Shown here in pieces: positions 1 through 6,090 of a stretch of DNA of 6,366 nucleotides. A program made the translations under genes and the position numbers. Numbering within the stretch: the first letter of the stretch is position 1; each line of letters starts with the position of its first letter. Below the pieces are notes generated by a model, which did not search any database, was not told where the DNA came from, and saw only the letters and a program-made list of their open reading frames with translations. Source of the stretch: Deltaproteobacteria bacterium (GTDB lineage: Bacteria; Desulfobacterota; Desulfobacteria; Desulfobacterales; JAUVGT01). The stretch lies in assembly GCA_030593645.1 (NCBI GenBank), contig JAUVGT010000287.1, positions 1 to 6,366 of the forward strand, written 5' to 3'.

Positions 1-139
1 AAAAGCCCGAATTAGACGGTTTTGTAAAAAGTTCAAATTCAAGGCGTGCAAATTTCGTAATCATGAAGCGTACTTATAGTACGTTGAATGATTGCGAAAT
101 GCAGCACAACGCAGAAGTTGGACTTTTTACGAAACCGTC
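1..139. repeat. MITE-like palindromic repeat, copy 1 (left end cut by window edge)
   Basis: The core at 15-139 is a 125-base imperfect palindrome. Its ends are GACGGTTTTGTAAAAAG on the left and CTTTTTACGAAACCGTC on the right, and its centre is CGTAC-TTATA-GTACG at 69-83. The second copy (core 3514-3638) differs at only 3 of 125 positions. Bases 1-14 also match the bases just left of that core (12 of 14), so the element continues past the window edge; by comparison with copy 2 about 12 bases are missing. The right end stops 18 bases after the stop codon of the 758-residue gene, so minus-strand transcripts would run into a long hairpin that could help terminate or protect the mRNA. Size and architecture recall ERIC sequences (about 127-base palindromes of enterobacteria), although I see no sequence relation to them. 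It encodes no protein. Confidence 0.85.
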
Positions 140-157
140 AAGGTTTTGACACCACTT

Positions 158-2434
158 TTAATAAATTGTTTGCACACTCTCAAGACGTATGACCATATCT
201 GAAATTTCAGATTTGGCTTTACTAATATAATCTTCCAGGTTCGGTGTCTTGTATTGATCAAAAACAGTAACGATACCCGCGAACTTTATTTCGAGAGGTA
301 TCCCCGAATGTTCAAAAGAAGTTTGATTGATTTCCTTTAACATTCTCTGCATGGCTTTTTTTGAATCGATGCCCTCTGTCATCGGCAGCAGACAAATAAT
401 GTTCTTCTTATCAAGCATACCAACAATATCAGTCTCACGCAGTGTTCCAAGCAAAGTTTCAAGGGTAGTATTGATGATGTTTTCCCGTAATGTTTTATTG
501 ACTTTTATGGGTTTTTCAGGATCTTCTGAAGAAATACTGGTGATTGTAAGTATAGCGGATGAAAAGGTTGTGCTGTAGCGAATGGCGCGCGAAATTTCTT
601 TTTTTATAAAGTATTGTGTGTCTGATGGGTTTAAGCAGTCTTCAGGACGGGGTTTAACTGTTTGAGTTTCTATAGCACTTTGCAAATCTTCTTTATAATC
701 TTCTACCGGCGCTTGATCCGGTTCGAGCCCCGGGTCTTCTTTTCTTTTCTGTATGGCTTGTCTGCTGGTTAGTAGTTCATTTATGACTTCCTGGAAGTCG
801 TTTTCATTAATATTTTTCTTTTTTGCTGATTCACGGGCCTGATTTATGATTTCTTGAAAATCACCATCTGTTTCCGAAGTATCTTGAAAAACATCAAGCA
901 GGCTCAGGTTATCGATACTATCGGTTGACGCTGTCAACCGCTTTTCCCAATCTGATTGTAGCTTGGTAAAACTTTCTTCAAATCTATCATTGAGACGGTT
1001 AAGAACATTGTTTAACACATCACTTGAAACACCTTTGTCTTTTAAACGGGTTAGCAGCTGAGATTCAATATGAGAAATGACTTTTTTAAGATGTTTTCCC
1101 CCTTCTTCTCCTTTTTTTTCCGCGGTATCAATCGCAATTTTTGATCCGACACGCTCGACATAATCTACAAGTACTTCAGACAACGCTTTATCATCGCCGG
1201 AACCTTTCTTAATCTCCGAAGCAAGGTAGATCAGTTCGGCTGCCTGTTGAGGATTTGTGCTGATCTCCTTGATCAGATCCTCACCGGAAACGCCAATTTT
1301 TTCGGCGCTTTTTTTAATCGATTTTGCGAGGCCTTCACTCTGCAGCTCTTTTTCGAGTTCCTGCGCGAGCTGTAAATATTCATTAAGGGGCATTCCTTTA
1401 TCAAGCAGGGCTTTTTTCAGCTTGGGAAGCAAGCGCTGCAGTTCGCTTGGTTCGGGAATTAAACGACGAAGTATCAGGGCCAGCCGTTTTACCGTTATCC
1501 TCCCGCTTTTATATTCGTCTTTTACAAGCTGAATGATAACCTGGTCCGTAATTTCATTTGTTTCATCTTTTATCTGGTCTTCATTTTCATACGAAACCCC
1601 CGCAGCTTTTTGCGCATTGATTCCGCTCAGAAGATTTTCCTTCATACTGACAGCCGCCTCGGCAAGCTTCATGAGATCTGCTCCGGCCATATCGGATGAA
1701 GCCGAACCCACCTGCTTTCCGATCTGACGAAGCTGATTCACTAACAGCGGGCCGGAAGATCCGGTTTCAGCCTGTCTGCTTTCAGATGCCGCAATATCGG
1801 CACTGATCAGGGCTTTTGAAACCTGATCCGGCTGTTTCATTAAATCCTGGGCTGAAAGGTTTTTCCCGATATCCCCCATCAAGGCGTTTTCAATCATTTT
1901 ATTAAAAAACTGTGATTTCATGGCTTGATCGGTACCGCCGCCTTTTGAAGCAGATAGGGCAGACAATTTTTTACGGTCAATGACTTCGTCATCCTGGGTT
2001 ATCTTTTTATAAATGACATGATTAATCCTGATGGTTTTGATGCCCTGTTTTTCAAGCGCCGTTTTCATCAGATCTGCTGTTTTATATTTTGAAATATCGA
2101 TGAAGATCTTAAAAAAGATCAATAATTCTTTATCCTTCATTCCCTTTTCAAAGGAAACAGACTGCAGCCCGGATTTTTTGAAATGGGTCAGCATTTTTGA
2201 TGTATTGATTCGCGGATCAAGCGGGTCTTCTTCAATAAAAAATTGATCCTGGGCCATAATAATGACTATGGGGGAAAGTGAGTTCAAACCCTGTGTGATG
2301 ATTTTGTAGAATTCGGTAATGGCCTGCGTGGTAACCGGATGATCAACATTATACATGGAAGCCCGATTGAAAAGAAGTGCGAATAATCTGCCTATTTTTT
2401 CGACAACAGGTTTCGGTATTTTAGCGTTGGTCAT
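158..2434 (-). CDS. Signalling protein with N-terminal sensor-like region, helical middle and degenerate GGDEF-like C-terminal domain
   Basis: 758 residues, with no signal peptide or membrane segment, so probably cytoplasmic. Residues about 10-145 (FALLFNRASMYNVDHP, later FFIEEDPLD and VSFEKGMKDKELLIFFKIF) resemble the N-terminal region found in many deltaproteobacterial HD-GYP, HDOD and GGDEF proteins. Residues about 170-590 are helical, charged and low in recognisable motifs. Residues about 607-755 follow the layout of a GGDEF domain: FIKKEISRAIRY, then RETDIVG (666-672), ICLLPMT (680-686) and a final LEDYISKAKSEI. The active-site loop reads MLDKKNI (673-679) instead of GG[D/E]EF, so diguanylate cyclase activity is unlikely. 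A receptor or scaffold role is inference. The start is supported by AAAAGG 7 bases upstream. That site overlaps the kinase stop codon, and the 11-base gap implies cotranscription and coupling. It could be a substrate of the kinase. The gene is certain; the GGDEF-like call is moderate. Confidence 0.85.
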   Translation of the reverse strand: MTNAKIPKPVVEKIGRLFALLFNRASMYNVDHPVTTQAITEFYKIITQGLNSLSPIVIIMAQDQFFIEEDPLDPRINTSKMLTHFKKSGLQSVSFEKGMKDKELLIFFKIFIDISKYKTADLMKTALEKQGIKTIRINHVIYKKITQDDEVIDRKKLSALSASKGGGTDQAMKSQFFNKMIENALMGDIGKNLSAQDLMKQPDQVSKALISADIAASESRQAETGSSGPLLVNQLRQIGKQVGSASSDMAGADLMKLAEAAVSMKENLLSGINAQKAAGVSYENEDQIKDETNEITDQVIIQLVKDEYKSGRITVKRLALILRRLIPEPSELQRLLPKLKKALLDKGMPLNEYLQLAQELEKELQSEGLAKSIKKSAEKIGVSGEDLIKEISTNPQQAAELIYLASEIKKGSGDDKALSEVLVDYVERVGSKIAIDTAEKKGEEGGKHLKKVISHIESQLLTRLKDKGVSSDVLNNVLNRLNDRFEESFTKLQSDWEKRLTASTDSIDNLSLLDVFQDTSETDGDFQEIINQARESAKKKNINENDFQEVINELLTSRQAIQKRKEDPGLEPDQAPVEDYKEDLQSAIETQTVKPRPEDCLNPSDTQYFIKKEISRAIRYSTTFSSAILTITSISSEDPEKPIKVNKTLRENIINTTLETLLGTLRETDIVGMLDKKNIICLLPMTEGIDSKKAMQRMLKEINQTSFEHSGIPLEIKFAGIVTVFDQYKTPNLEDYISKAKSEISDMVIRLESVQTIY

Positions 2435-2441
2435 CTGGCGG

Positions 2442-2447
2442 CCTTTT
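2442..2447 (-). promoter_or_regulatory. Ribosome binding site overlapping the kinase stop codon
   Basis: On the minus strand AAAAGG lies 7 bases before the ATG of the 758-residue gene and shares bases with the TAA stop codon of the kinase gene. Ribosomes finishing the kinase would sit directly on this site, which favours translational coupling and fixes the start at 2434. Confidence 0.6.
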
Positions 2448-3348
2448 AACTTTCCTTGAGATGGGTTTTGCGATATTCATCAAGTGCATCGATGAATTCT
2501 CTGCATGTTTTATATCTATCATCCGGATGATAACCCAGTGCTTTCTGAATAATTTTATCCATATCTTCATGAAGAACCGGGTTTAGTTTCGATGGCTTTT
2601 TTTCCTCGAATATCCCTTCTTCATTTAGGGCTTTATGTTTTAGGAGATCTTTTTTTGATTTAAATTTGAGCAGCGGCAACCGGGTCACAAGCATTTGGAA
2701 AAGTATCGTACCCATCGCATAGATGTCTGTACGGCCGTCAATCTGTTTACCCATGACTTGTTCGGGGGCCATATATAAAGGTGTTCCCTGAATAATTGGC
2801 TTCTGGCTATTGTCACTTCGCAGTACTTTGGCAATACCATAATCGGTAATGATCGGACGCTGATTGTGATCTTCGATCAGTATATTACCGGGCTTAATAT
2901 CCCGGTGAATGATTTCCTGCTCGTGGGAATAATTTAAGGCATCAAGAACCTGCGTGGTGATTTTTATTGTGATACTCAAGGGTAGTACACGTTTGGATGG
3001 AATGATATTTTTTTTGGTCATTTCCATCATTGTAGAAAGCGATTTCCCATGTACCAGCTGCATCGTAAAAAAAATAAACTCATCTGTTTCGCCGACTTCG
3101 TATACTTGTATGATATTTGGATGTGATAAAATGGCGGCAGATTCTGCCTCCTGCTGGAAAAGGTCGGCTGTTTTGTCTGTCAATAGGCTTTTGGGCAGCA
3201 GTTTTACTGCGATCTGCCGTTTCAGGGTTCTCTGATAGGCAATAAATACAATCGCCATACCGCCCCGGGCAAGCTCTTTGATGATGGTTGACGTACCAAC
3301 CTGGACTCCGGAAAGATGATCTACGTTCAGAGTTGCTATCGATTCCAT
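2446..3348 (-). CDS. Soluble Hanks-type serine/threonine protein kinase
   Basis: 300 residues, essentially a bare kinase domain that should phosphorylate Ser/Thr on partner proteins using ATP. Visible motifs in order: the nucleotide loop LARGGMAIVF (26-35), catalytic Lys49 in IAVK, a probable alpha-C Glu67, HPNI (76-79), the catalytic loop HRDIKPGN (148-155, with Asp150, Lys152 and Asn155), DYG (169-171) in place of the commoner DFG, GTPLYMAPEQ (188-197) with the APE motif, and DGRTDIYAMGTILF (204-217). The first and third glycines of the loop are alanines, a change often seen in active bacterial kinases. All catalytic residues are present. There is no transmembrane helix, PASTA, TPR or other sensor domain, unlike membrane kinases of the PknB type, so its signal must come from a partner. 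AGGGG 5 bases upstream supports the start. It is the first gene of a two-gene operon with the 758-residue protein, a likely target or scaffold (inference). Confidence 0.95.
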   Translation of the reverse strand: MESIATLNVDHLSGVQVGTSTIIKELARGGMAIVFIAYQRTLKRQIAVKLLPKSLLTDKTADLFQQEAESAAILSHPNIIQVYEVGETDEFIFFTMQLVHGKSLSTMMEMTKKNIIPSKRVLPLSITIKITTQVLDALNYSHEQEIIHRDIKPGNILIEDHNQRPIITDYGIAKVLRSDNSQKPIIQGTPLYMAPEQVMGKQIDGRTDIYAMGTILFQMLVTRLPLLKFKSKKDLLKHKALNEEGIFEEKKPSKLNPVLHEDMDKIIQKALGYHPDDRYKTCREFIDALDEYRKTHLKES

Positions 3349-3440
3349 AAATGCCCCTGATTAATAATTGATGGATATATGATAACTGATAGTTTTAAAA
3401 TAAATTTACTCTTATCACTTATGATATGGATTCTTTTATT

Positions 3441-3469
3441 ATGTTATTACAAGAAATCAATAAAATCAA
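3441..3469 (-). promoter_or_regulatory. Candidate sigma-70 promoter for the kinase operon
   Basis: On the minus strand TTGATT (3469-3464) and TAACAT (3446-3441) are separated by 17 bases, each matching four of six consensus bases. The leader would be about 85 bases. The region is so AT-rich that chance matches are easy, so this is only a candidate. It lies to the left of the repeat, so transcription from it would not have to cross the palindrome. Confidence 0.3.
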
Positions 3470-3487
3470 ATAAAACACTTTAAAATT

Positions 3488-3638
3488 GATGGTCTCGTAA
3501 AAAGTCCGAATGAGACGGTTTCGTAAAGAGTTCAAATTCAAGGCGTGCAAATTTCGTAATCATGAAGCGTACTTATAGTACGTTGAATGATTGCGAAATG
3601 CAGCACAACGCAGAAGTTGGACTTTTTACGAGACCGTC
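3488..3638. mobile_element. MITE-like palindromic element, complete copy with 6-base flanking direct repeat
   Basis: 151 bases and non-coding. The outer left end GATGGTCTCGTAAAAAGTCC is matched in inverted orientation by the right end (GACGGTCTCGTAAAAAGTCC when read on the other strand), 20 of the first 22 positions agreeing. Perfect direct repeats AAAATT abut both sides (3482-3487 and 3639-3644), as expected for a target-site duplication, though the AT-rich flank makes chance agreement less remote. A second, inner left end starts at 3514 (GACGGTTTCGTAAAGAG), giving a tandem duplication of the end with a 26-base period. The core 3514-3638 matches the left-edge copy at 122 of 125 positions. 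No transposase is present, so it would have to be moved in trans. It lies 95 bases downstream of the exported-protein gene and could also form a transcript-end hairpin. Confidence 0.75.
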
Positions 3639-3733
3639 AAAATTAAATTATTGATACAGTATCATACCATGTATCTGTCATTCCAATAATTTTATAAATT
3701 ACTTCTATAGTATTCTCTCAATCCGCTTCCCGT

Positions 3734-4231
3734 CTATTTTTTCTTGGCAGGTTTTGAATCTTCCAGTCTTTTTTTCATTTCCAAATATTGGGTTTCATCA
3801 AAAATGCCAAGTTCCTGTGTATGCATTTTCCAGGTATGAAGGCATATTCTCGCGTCATTGAAATATTCATTCAGAACCGAAGACTCAAAACATCTAAGAC
3901 TATTGTCGATAGATTTTTCATATATCTGCTTTTTAAATGTATCATATTTTCCCTGATCAAACAGATCAGCGTCTATTGCGGTGCTGCGCCAGATGTTTAA
4001 TGCCACCCGTGAACTGAAATACCCGTCTTTTTCAATCGCGCGTATTAATCGCCACAAGCTGTTGTTTGCGGCATTTATAAGGACCTGTTGGTTGTTTTTT
4101 TTATTATCACTATCCTGCGCATAAACGGCTGCACACGTAATCAGAAGTAGTGATATGGTAATCATTATATATGGTTTTATAAACATATGATAATATATCA
4201 TGCCTGTAAACTCATTCCCTGAAAAGATCAT
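3734..4231 (-). CDS. Small exported protein with two-fold internal repeat, function unknown
   Basis: 165 residues from the first ATG, which overlaps the stop of the upstream AI-2E gene as ATGA. No family recognised. A Sec signal is visible: MFIKPYIMITISLLLITCAA, then VYA-QD, suggesting cleavage after Ala38. It would be more usual if translation began at Met16 (4186) or Met11 (4201); none of the three starts has a convincing ribosome binding site, so the start is uncertain. The mature part is a tandem pair of similar units, residues about 57-103 and 110-156. Each reads NSL, then YF, an R-x2-L-x2-W core, FD, Y and a KK pair. R75/R128, W81/W134, F91/F144, D92/D145, Y96/Y149 and K100-101/K153-154 all share one 53-residue offset. 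The lysine-rich tail ends PAKKK. It is the last gene of the cNMP/AI-2E operon and so possibly a periplasmic partner of the membrane protein (inference). Confidence 0.8.
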   Translation of the reverse strand: MIFSGNEFTGMIYYHMFIKPYIMITISLLLITCAAVYAQDSDNKKNNQQVLINAANNSLWRLIRAIEKDGYFSSRVALNIWRSTAIDADLFDQGKYDTFKKQIYEKSIDNSLRCFESSVLNEYFNDARICLHTWKMHTQELGIFDETQYLEMKKRLEDSKPAKKK

Positions 4232-5277
4232 GTATGAAACTCAACCAGCTGATCATATATTGTTTGTACTGTTAATTTCAACATACACACCACCGGAATG
4301 GAAATAATCATTCCGAGAATACCTCCGGCCTGTGCACCGATAATGATTGTGATTACCACAAATACCGGATGCAGGTCTACGATTTTTGCCACAACAAGGG
4401 GAATAATAAAAAAAGCATCAATCAATTGTCCGATCAGATAAACAATGATCAGGATTAAAAAGCCAAAACCGGATATTCCGTGTATCAAAGCGATCAGAAT
4501 CGCCGGTATCGCGCCGATTACCGGACCGATATATGGTATCAGGTTAGTCAGCCCGGCAAAAATCCCAAGAAGGGCGGCATATGGGAAGTCAATAATCTCC
4601 AGCCCGGCCCAGACAACAAAGCCCACAATTGCGGCTTCAAGAAGTCTTGCACGGATAAAGTCACCGAGCTGAGCGTTCATCCGGTGTTGAAGATTTAATG
4701 CCAGTTCGAAAAAATTGTTTGGTACCAGGCTGAGAAGTTTTTTTGTGATCATTTGGCCGTCAAGGAGCATGAAGAACGCGAAAAATGGAGCAAGTATCAG
4801 CACCGCTATGGAGGAAGATATCAAAGCAGGAAGATCTTCGAAGATACGGTTGGAAAAACCGGAAAGCCCGGAGGCCACCTTGCTGCTTACATCAATTTTG
4901 TAAAAGGAGGATAACGCAAAATTAAATTTCTGTTCAGTGGCTGCAATAAATTTCGTTATTCCTTCCACGAATTTTGGGAGTTCATCACGAAATGATGACA
5001 ATTGCTCAATCAGAATCGGGAAGAGAACATAAAGCCCCATACCAAAGAGCACCGTGATTATCAGAAAAAGACCGGAAACCGTAATTTTTCTGGACACTCC
5101 CGTTCTTTCCACGGCATTGACAACAGGAGCCAGAATATAATTAATCACAAAGGCCATCACAAAGGATACCAGAATATTTTCAACCGTGATGACGATCAGG
5201 AGGAACAAGGCAAGTATGCTGATCACAGCAAAGGATTTTACATAGAGTTCTTTTTTTACAATTCCGATTTTCCGCAT
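4228..5277 (-). CDS. AI-2E family (PerM/UPF0118) inner-membrane transporter-like protein
   Basis: 349 residues, the usual length for the family (PF01594). Hydrophobic segments fall at about 15-52, 65-90, 152-172, 212-232, 233-262, 268-295 and 305-337, with a less hydrophobic stretch at about 91-150 that probably folds outside the membrane. Hallmark motifs are NLIPYIGPVIGAIPA (245-259), LHPVFVV (302-308) and GAQAGGILGM (314-323). Family members have been linked to export of the AI-2 signal, to Na+/H+ exchange and to other transport. The substrate here cannot be told, and the name AI-2E should not be read as proof of quorum sensing. Start and stop codons overlap both neighbours: TAATG with the upstream cNMP gene and ATGA with the downstream exported protein. 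No strong ribosome binding site precedes the start (only an A-rich run), so translation probably depends on reinitiation after the cNMP gene. Confidence 0.93.
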   Translation of the reverse strand: MRKIGIVKKELYVKSFAVISILALFLLIVITVENILVSFVMAFVINYILAPVVNAVERTGVSRKITVSGLFLIITVLFGMGLYVLFPILIEQLSSFRDELPKFVEGITKFIAATEQKFNFALSSFYKIDVSSKVASGLSGFSNRIFEDLPALISSSIAVLILAPFFAFFMLLDGQMITKKLLSLVPNNFFELALNLQHRMNAQLGDFIRARLLEAAIVGFVVWAGLEIIDFPYAALLGIFAGLTNLIPYIGPVIGAIPAILIALIHGISGFGFLILIIVYLIGQLIDAFFIIPLVVAKIVDLHPVFVVITIIIGAQAGGILGMIISIPVVCMLKLTVQTIYDQLVEFHT

Positions 5278-5831
5278 TATTTTTTCAGCCTGTATCGTTC
5301 CAGTTTTTCTTCAAGCTTGGAAACCCTTTCGTTCGTCTCCTTTAAACGCCGCCCGAGGACTTCACCCAGTCTCAATGAGATTTTAATCCCGGTAGTCGGA
5401 TTTCTTTCGATGATTTTAAGTAAATCAGGCTTGAAAAAGCCTATGAGAGTAGTCTCTTCATCCGCTACGGCTGCAGCGCTTCTTTTTCCTGACTCTTCCA
5501 CAAGCGTGAGCTCACCAAAAAAATCACCGGGACTCATACTTACGATAACAATTTCATTCTTCTCGGAACCAGGTGCCGCAGATGAATCTTCCAGTTTAAT
5601 ACTGACAGCCCCCGAAACAACGATGTACATTCCAACACCCGCTTCTCCCTGACGAAAAATAATTTCCGAAGAGTGATATTTTCGCAGATGAACAATTTTT
5701 GAAACAAATTTAAGCTGTCTGCCTGTCAGATCCTGAAACAGTATATTTTCTTTCAGAACAGTTGTGATTTCTTTTTCCTTGGTTGTATGCCTGAAATAAT
5801 TTTTCCACATAAATGAAGTCATAATAGCCAT
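5277..5831 (-). CDS. Cyclic-nucleotide-binding domain protein with C-terminal coiled coil, no DNA-binding domain
   Basis: 184 residues. Residues about 30-140 form a Crp/PKA-type cyclic-nucleotide-binding domain: LFQDLTGRQL, then IIFRQGEAGVGMYIVVSGAV, then PGDFFGEL. The phosphate-binding cassette is intact, FGEL at 105-108 and RSA at 117-119. Glu107 and Arg117 are ten residues apart, as are Glu72 and Arg82 of E. coli CAP, so nucleotide binding is plausible. Which nucleotide is unknown. Residues about 152-183 are a charged helix with leucines spaced like a coiled coil (RLKETNERVSKLEEKLERY), where Crp proteins would carry a helix-turn-helix; none is present. It is therefore likely to act through protein contact, for example on the AI-2E protein encoded next in the operon (inference). 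No strong ribosome binding site precedes this ATG; Met4 (5822) and Met8 (5810) are alternatives. Confidence 0.92.
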   Translation of the reverse strand: MAIMTSFMWKNYFRHTTKEKEITTVLKENILFQDLTGRQLKFVSKIVHLRKYHSSEIIFRQGEAGVGMYIVVSGAVSIKLEDSSAAPGSEKNEIVIVSMSPGDFFGELTLVEESGKRSAAAVADEETTLIGFFKPDLLKIIERNPTTGIKISLRLGEVLGRRLKETNERVSKLEEKLERYRLKK

Positions 5832-5904
5832 ATTCTTTATGTTTTTATCCGGTAATCAGGAGAGGTTATATTCAAATGTATAAAAATATGATACTTTTCA
5901 GAAC

Positions 5905-5923
5905 TATTCATTTTAAATGAATA
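5905..5923. promoter_or_regulatory. 19-base perfect inverted repeat, possible operator
   Basis: TATTCATTT and AAATGAATA are perfect 9-base inverted arms around a single T. The site lies 73 bases before the cNMP gene start, in the divergent intergenic region. It overlaps the likely -10 end of the candidate minus-strand promoter, a position suited to a repressor. The regulator is unknown; the AT-only character of most of the arm lowers confidence. Confidence 0.4.
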
Positions 5924-5944
5924 ATAATTATGCCTTTGTGTCAA
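5916..5944 (-). promoter_or_regulatory. Candidate promoter for the cNMP / AI-2E / exported-protein operon
   Basis: A perfect -35 element TTGACA reads on the minus strand at 5944-5939. With a 17-base spacer the -10 is TTCATT (5921-5916), a poor match; a 15-base spacer gives TATTCA. The leader would be about 80 bases. The weak -10 suggests either that an activator is needed or that the TTGACA is fortuitous. Confidence 0.35.
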
Positions 5945-5956
5945 GAAAATATATAT

Positions 5957-5986
5957 TTCAAATAGCGATAAATGGTTGTATATAAA
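5957..5986 (+). promoter_or_regulatory. Candidate promoter for the partial plus-strand gene
   Basis: TTCAAA (5957-5962, four of six consensus bases) and TATAAA (5981-5986, five of six) are separated by 18 bases. Transcription would start near 5993, giving a leader of roughly 110 bases that contains the inverted repeat at 6055-6078. The AT-rich background makes this tentative. Confidence 0.35.
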
Positions 5987-6054
5987 TATATAGAGAATCA
6001 ATGTCGTTATCAAAATCGCTTCGGGTGAAAACAGATATTAAAGAATACGGTAAC

Positions 6055-6078
6055 GGTTCAATTAACTCGTTAATAACC
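6055..6078 (+). promoter_or_regulatory. Inverted repeat in the leader of the partial gene
   Basis: GGTT-CA-ATTAAC at 6055-6066 and GTTAATAACC at 6069-6078 are ten paired bases broken by a two-base bulge, with only TC between the arms. It ends 12 bases before the AAGGAG ribosome binding site. As DNA it could be an operator; as RNA it would open at the tip and form a hairpin just upstream of the ribosome site. Confidence 0.4.
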
Positions 6079-6090
6079 GGTGACAGGTAA

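Larger units (their letters stand above)
3349..3733. other. 385-base intergenic region holding the second repeat copy and the kinase upstream region
   Basis: AT-rich and without a credible gene. From right to left it holds the 3' flank of the exported-protein gene, including a short palindrome TGATACAGTATCA at 3652-3664, then the MITE-like repeat (3488-3638), then about 140 bases of very AT-rich DNA upstream of the kinase. That last stretch carries a candidate promoter (3441-3469) and a small inverted repeat, TATCACTTATGATA, at 3413-3426, which would lie in the kinase leader. AGGGG at 3354-3358 is the kinase ribosome binding site. Confidence 0.7.

Noticed and set aside
1..139. Reading the repeat as a simple intrinsic terminator
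   Set aside because: It is far longer than a terminator hairpin, has mobile-element-like ends and recurs almost identically. A termination effect is possible but does not define it.
15..3638. The two repeat copies as ends of one large transposon carrying the kinase operon
   Set aside because: Copy 2 has its own inverted ends and its own flanking AAAATT, so each copy appears to be an independent insertion, and there is no transposase between them.
4445..4698. Plus-strand open frames opposite the AI-2E gene
   Set aside because: They mirror the conserved transporter coding strand, have no ribosome binding site and give compositionally odd proteins.
4228..5277. Naming the membrane protein as the AI-2 exporter TqsA
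   Set aside because: The family motifs are general, members have varied roles, and nothing nearby (no luxS or lsr genes) supports quorum sensing.
5002..5652. A 216-codon plus-strand open frame antisense to the AI-2E and cNMP genes
   Set aside because: Its translation is low-complexity and rich in N, H, Q and S with no family resemblance, and it lies wholly opposite two well-supported genes.
5858..5920. AGGAGAGG followed 10 bases later by a 14-codon plus-strand frame (5876-5920), possible leader peptide
   Set aside because: The spacing is slightly long, no plus-strand promoter is evident upstream, the peptide shows no codon pattern suggesting attenuation, and the frame is short enough to arise by chance.
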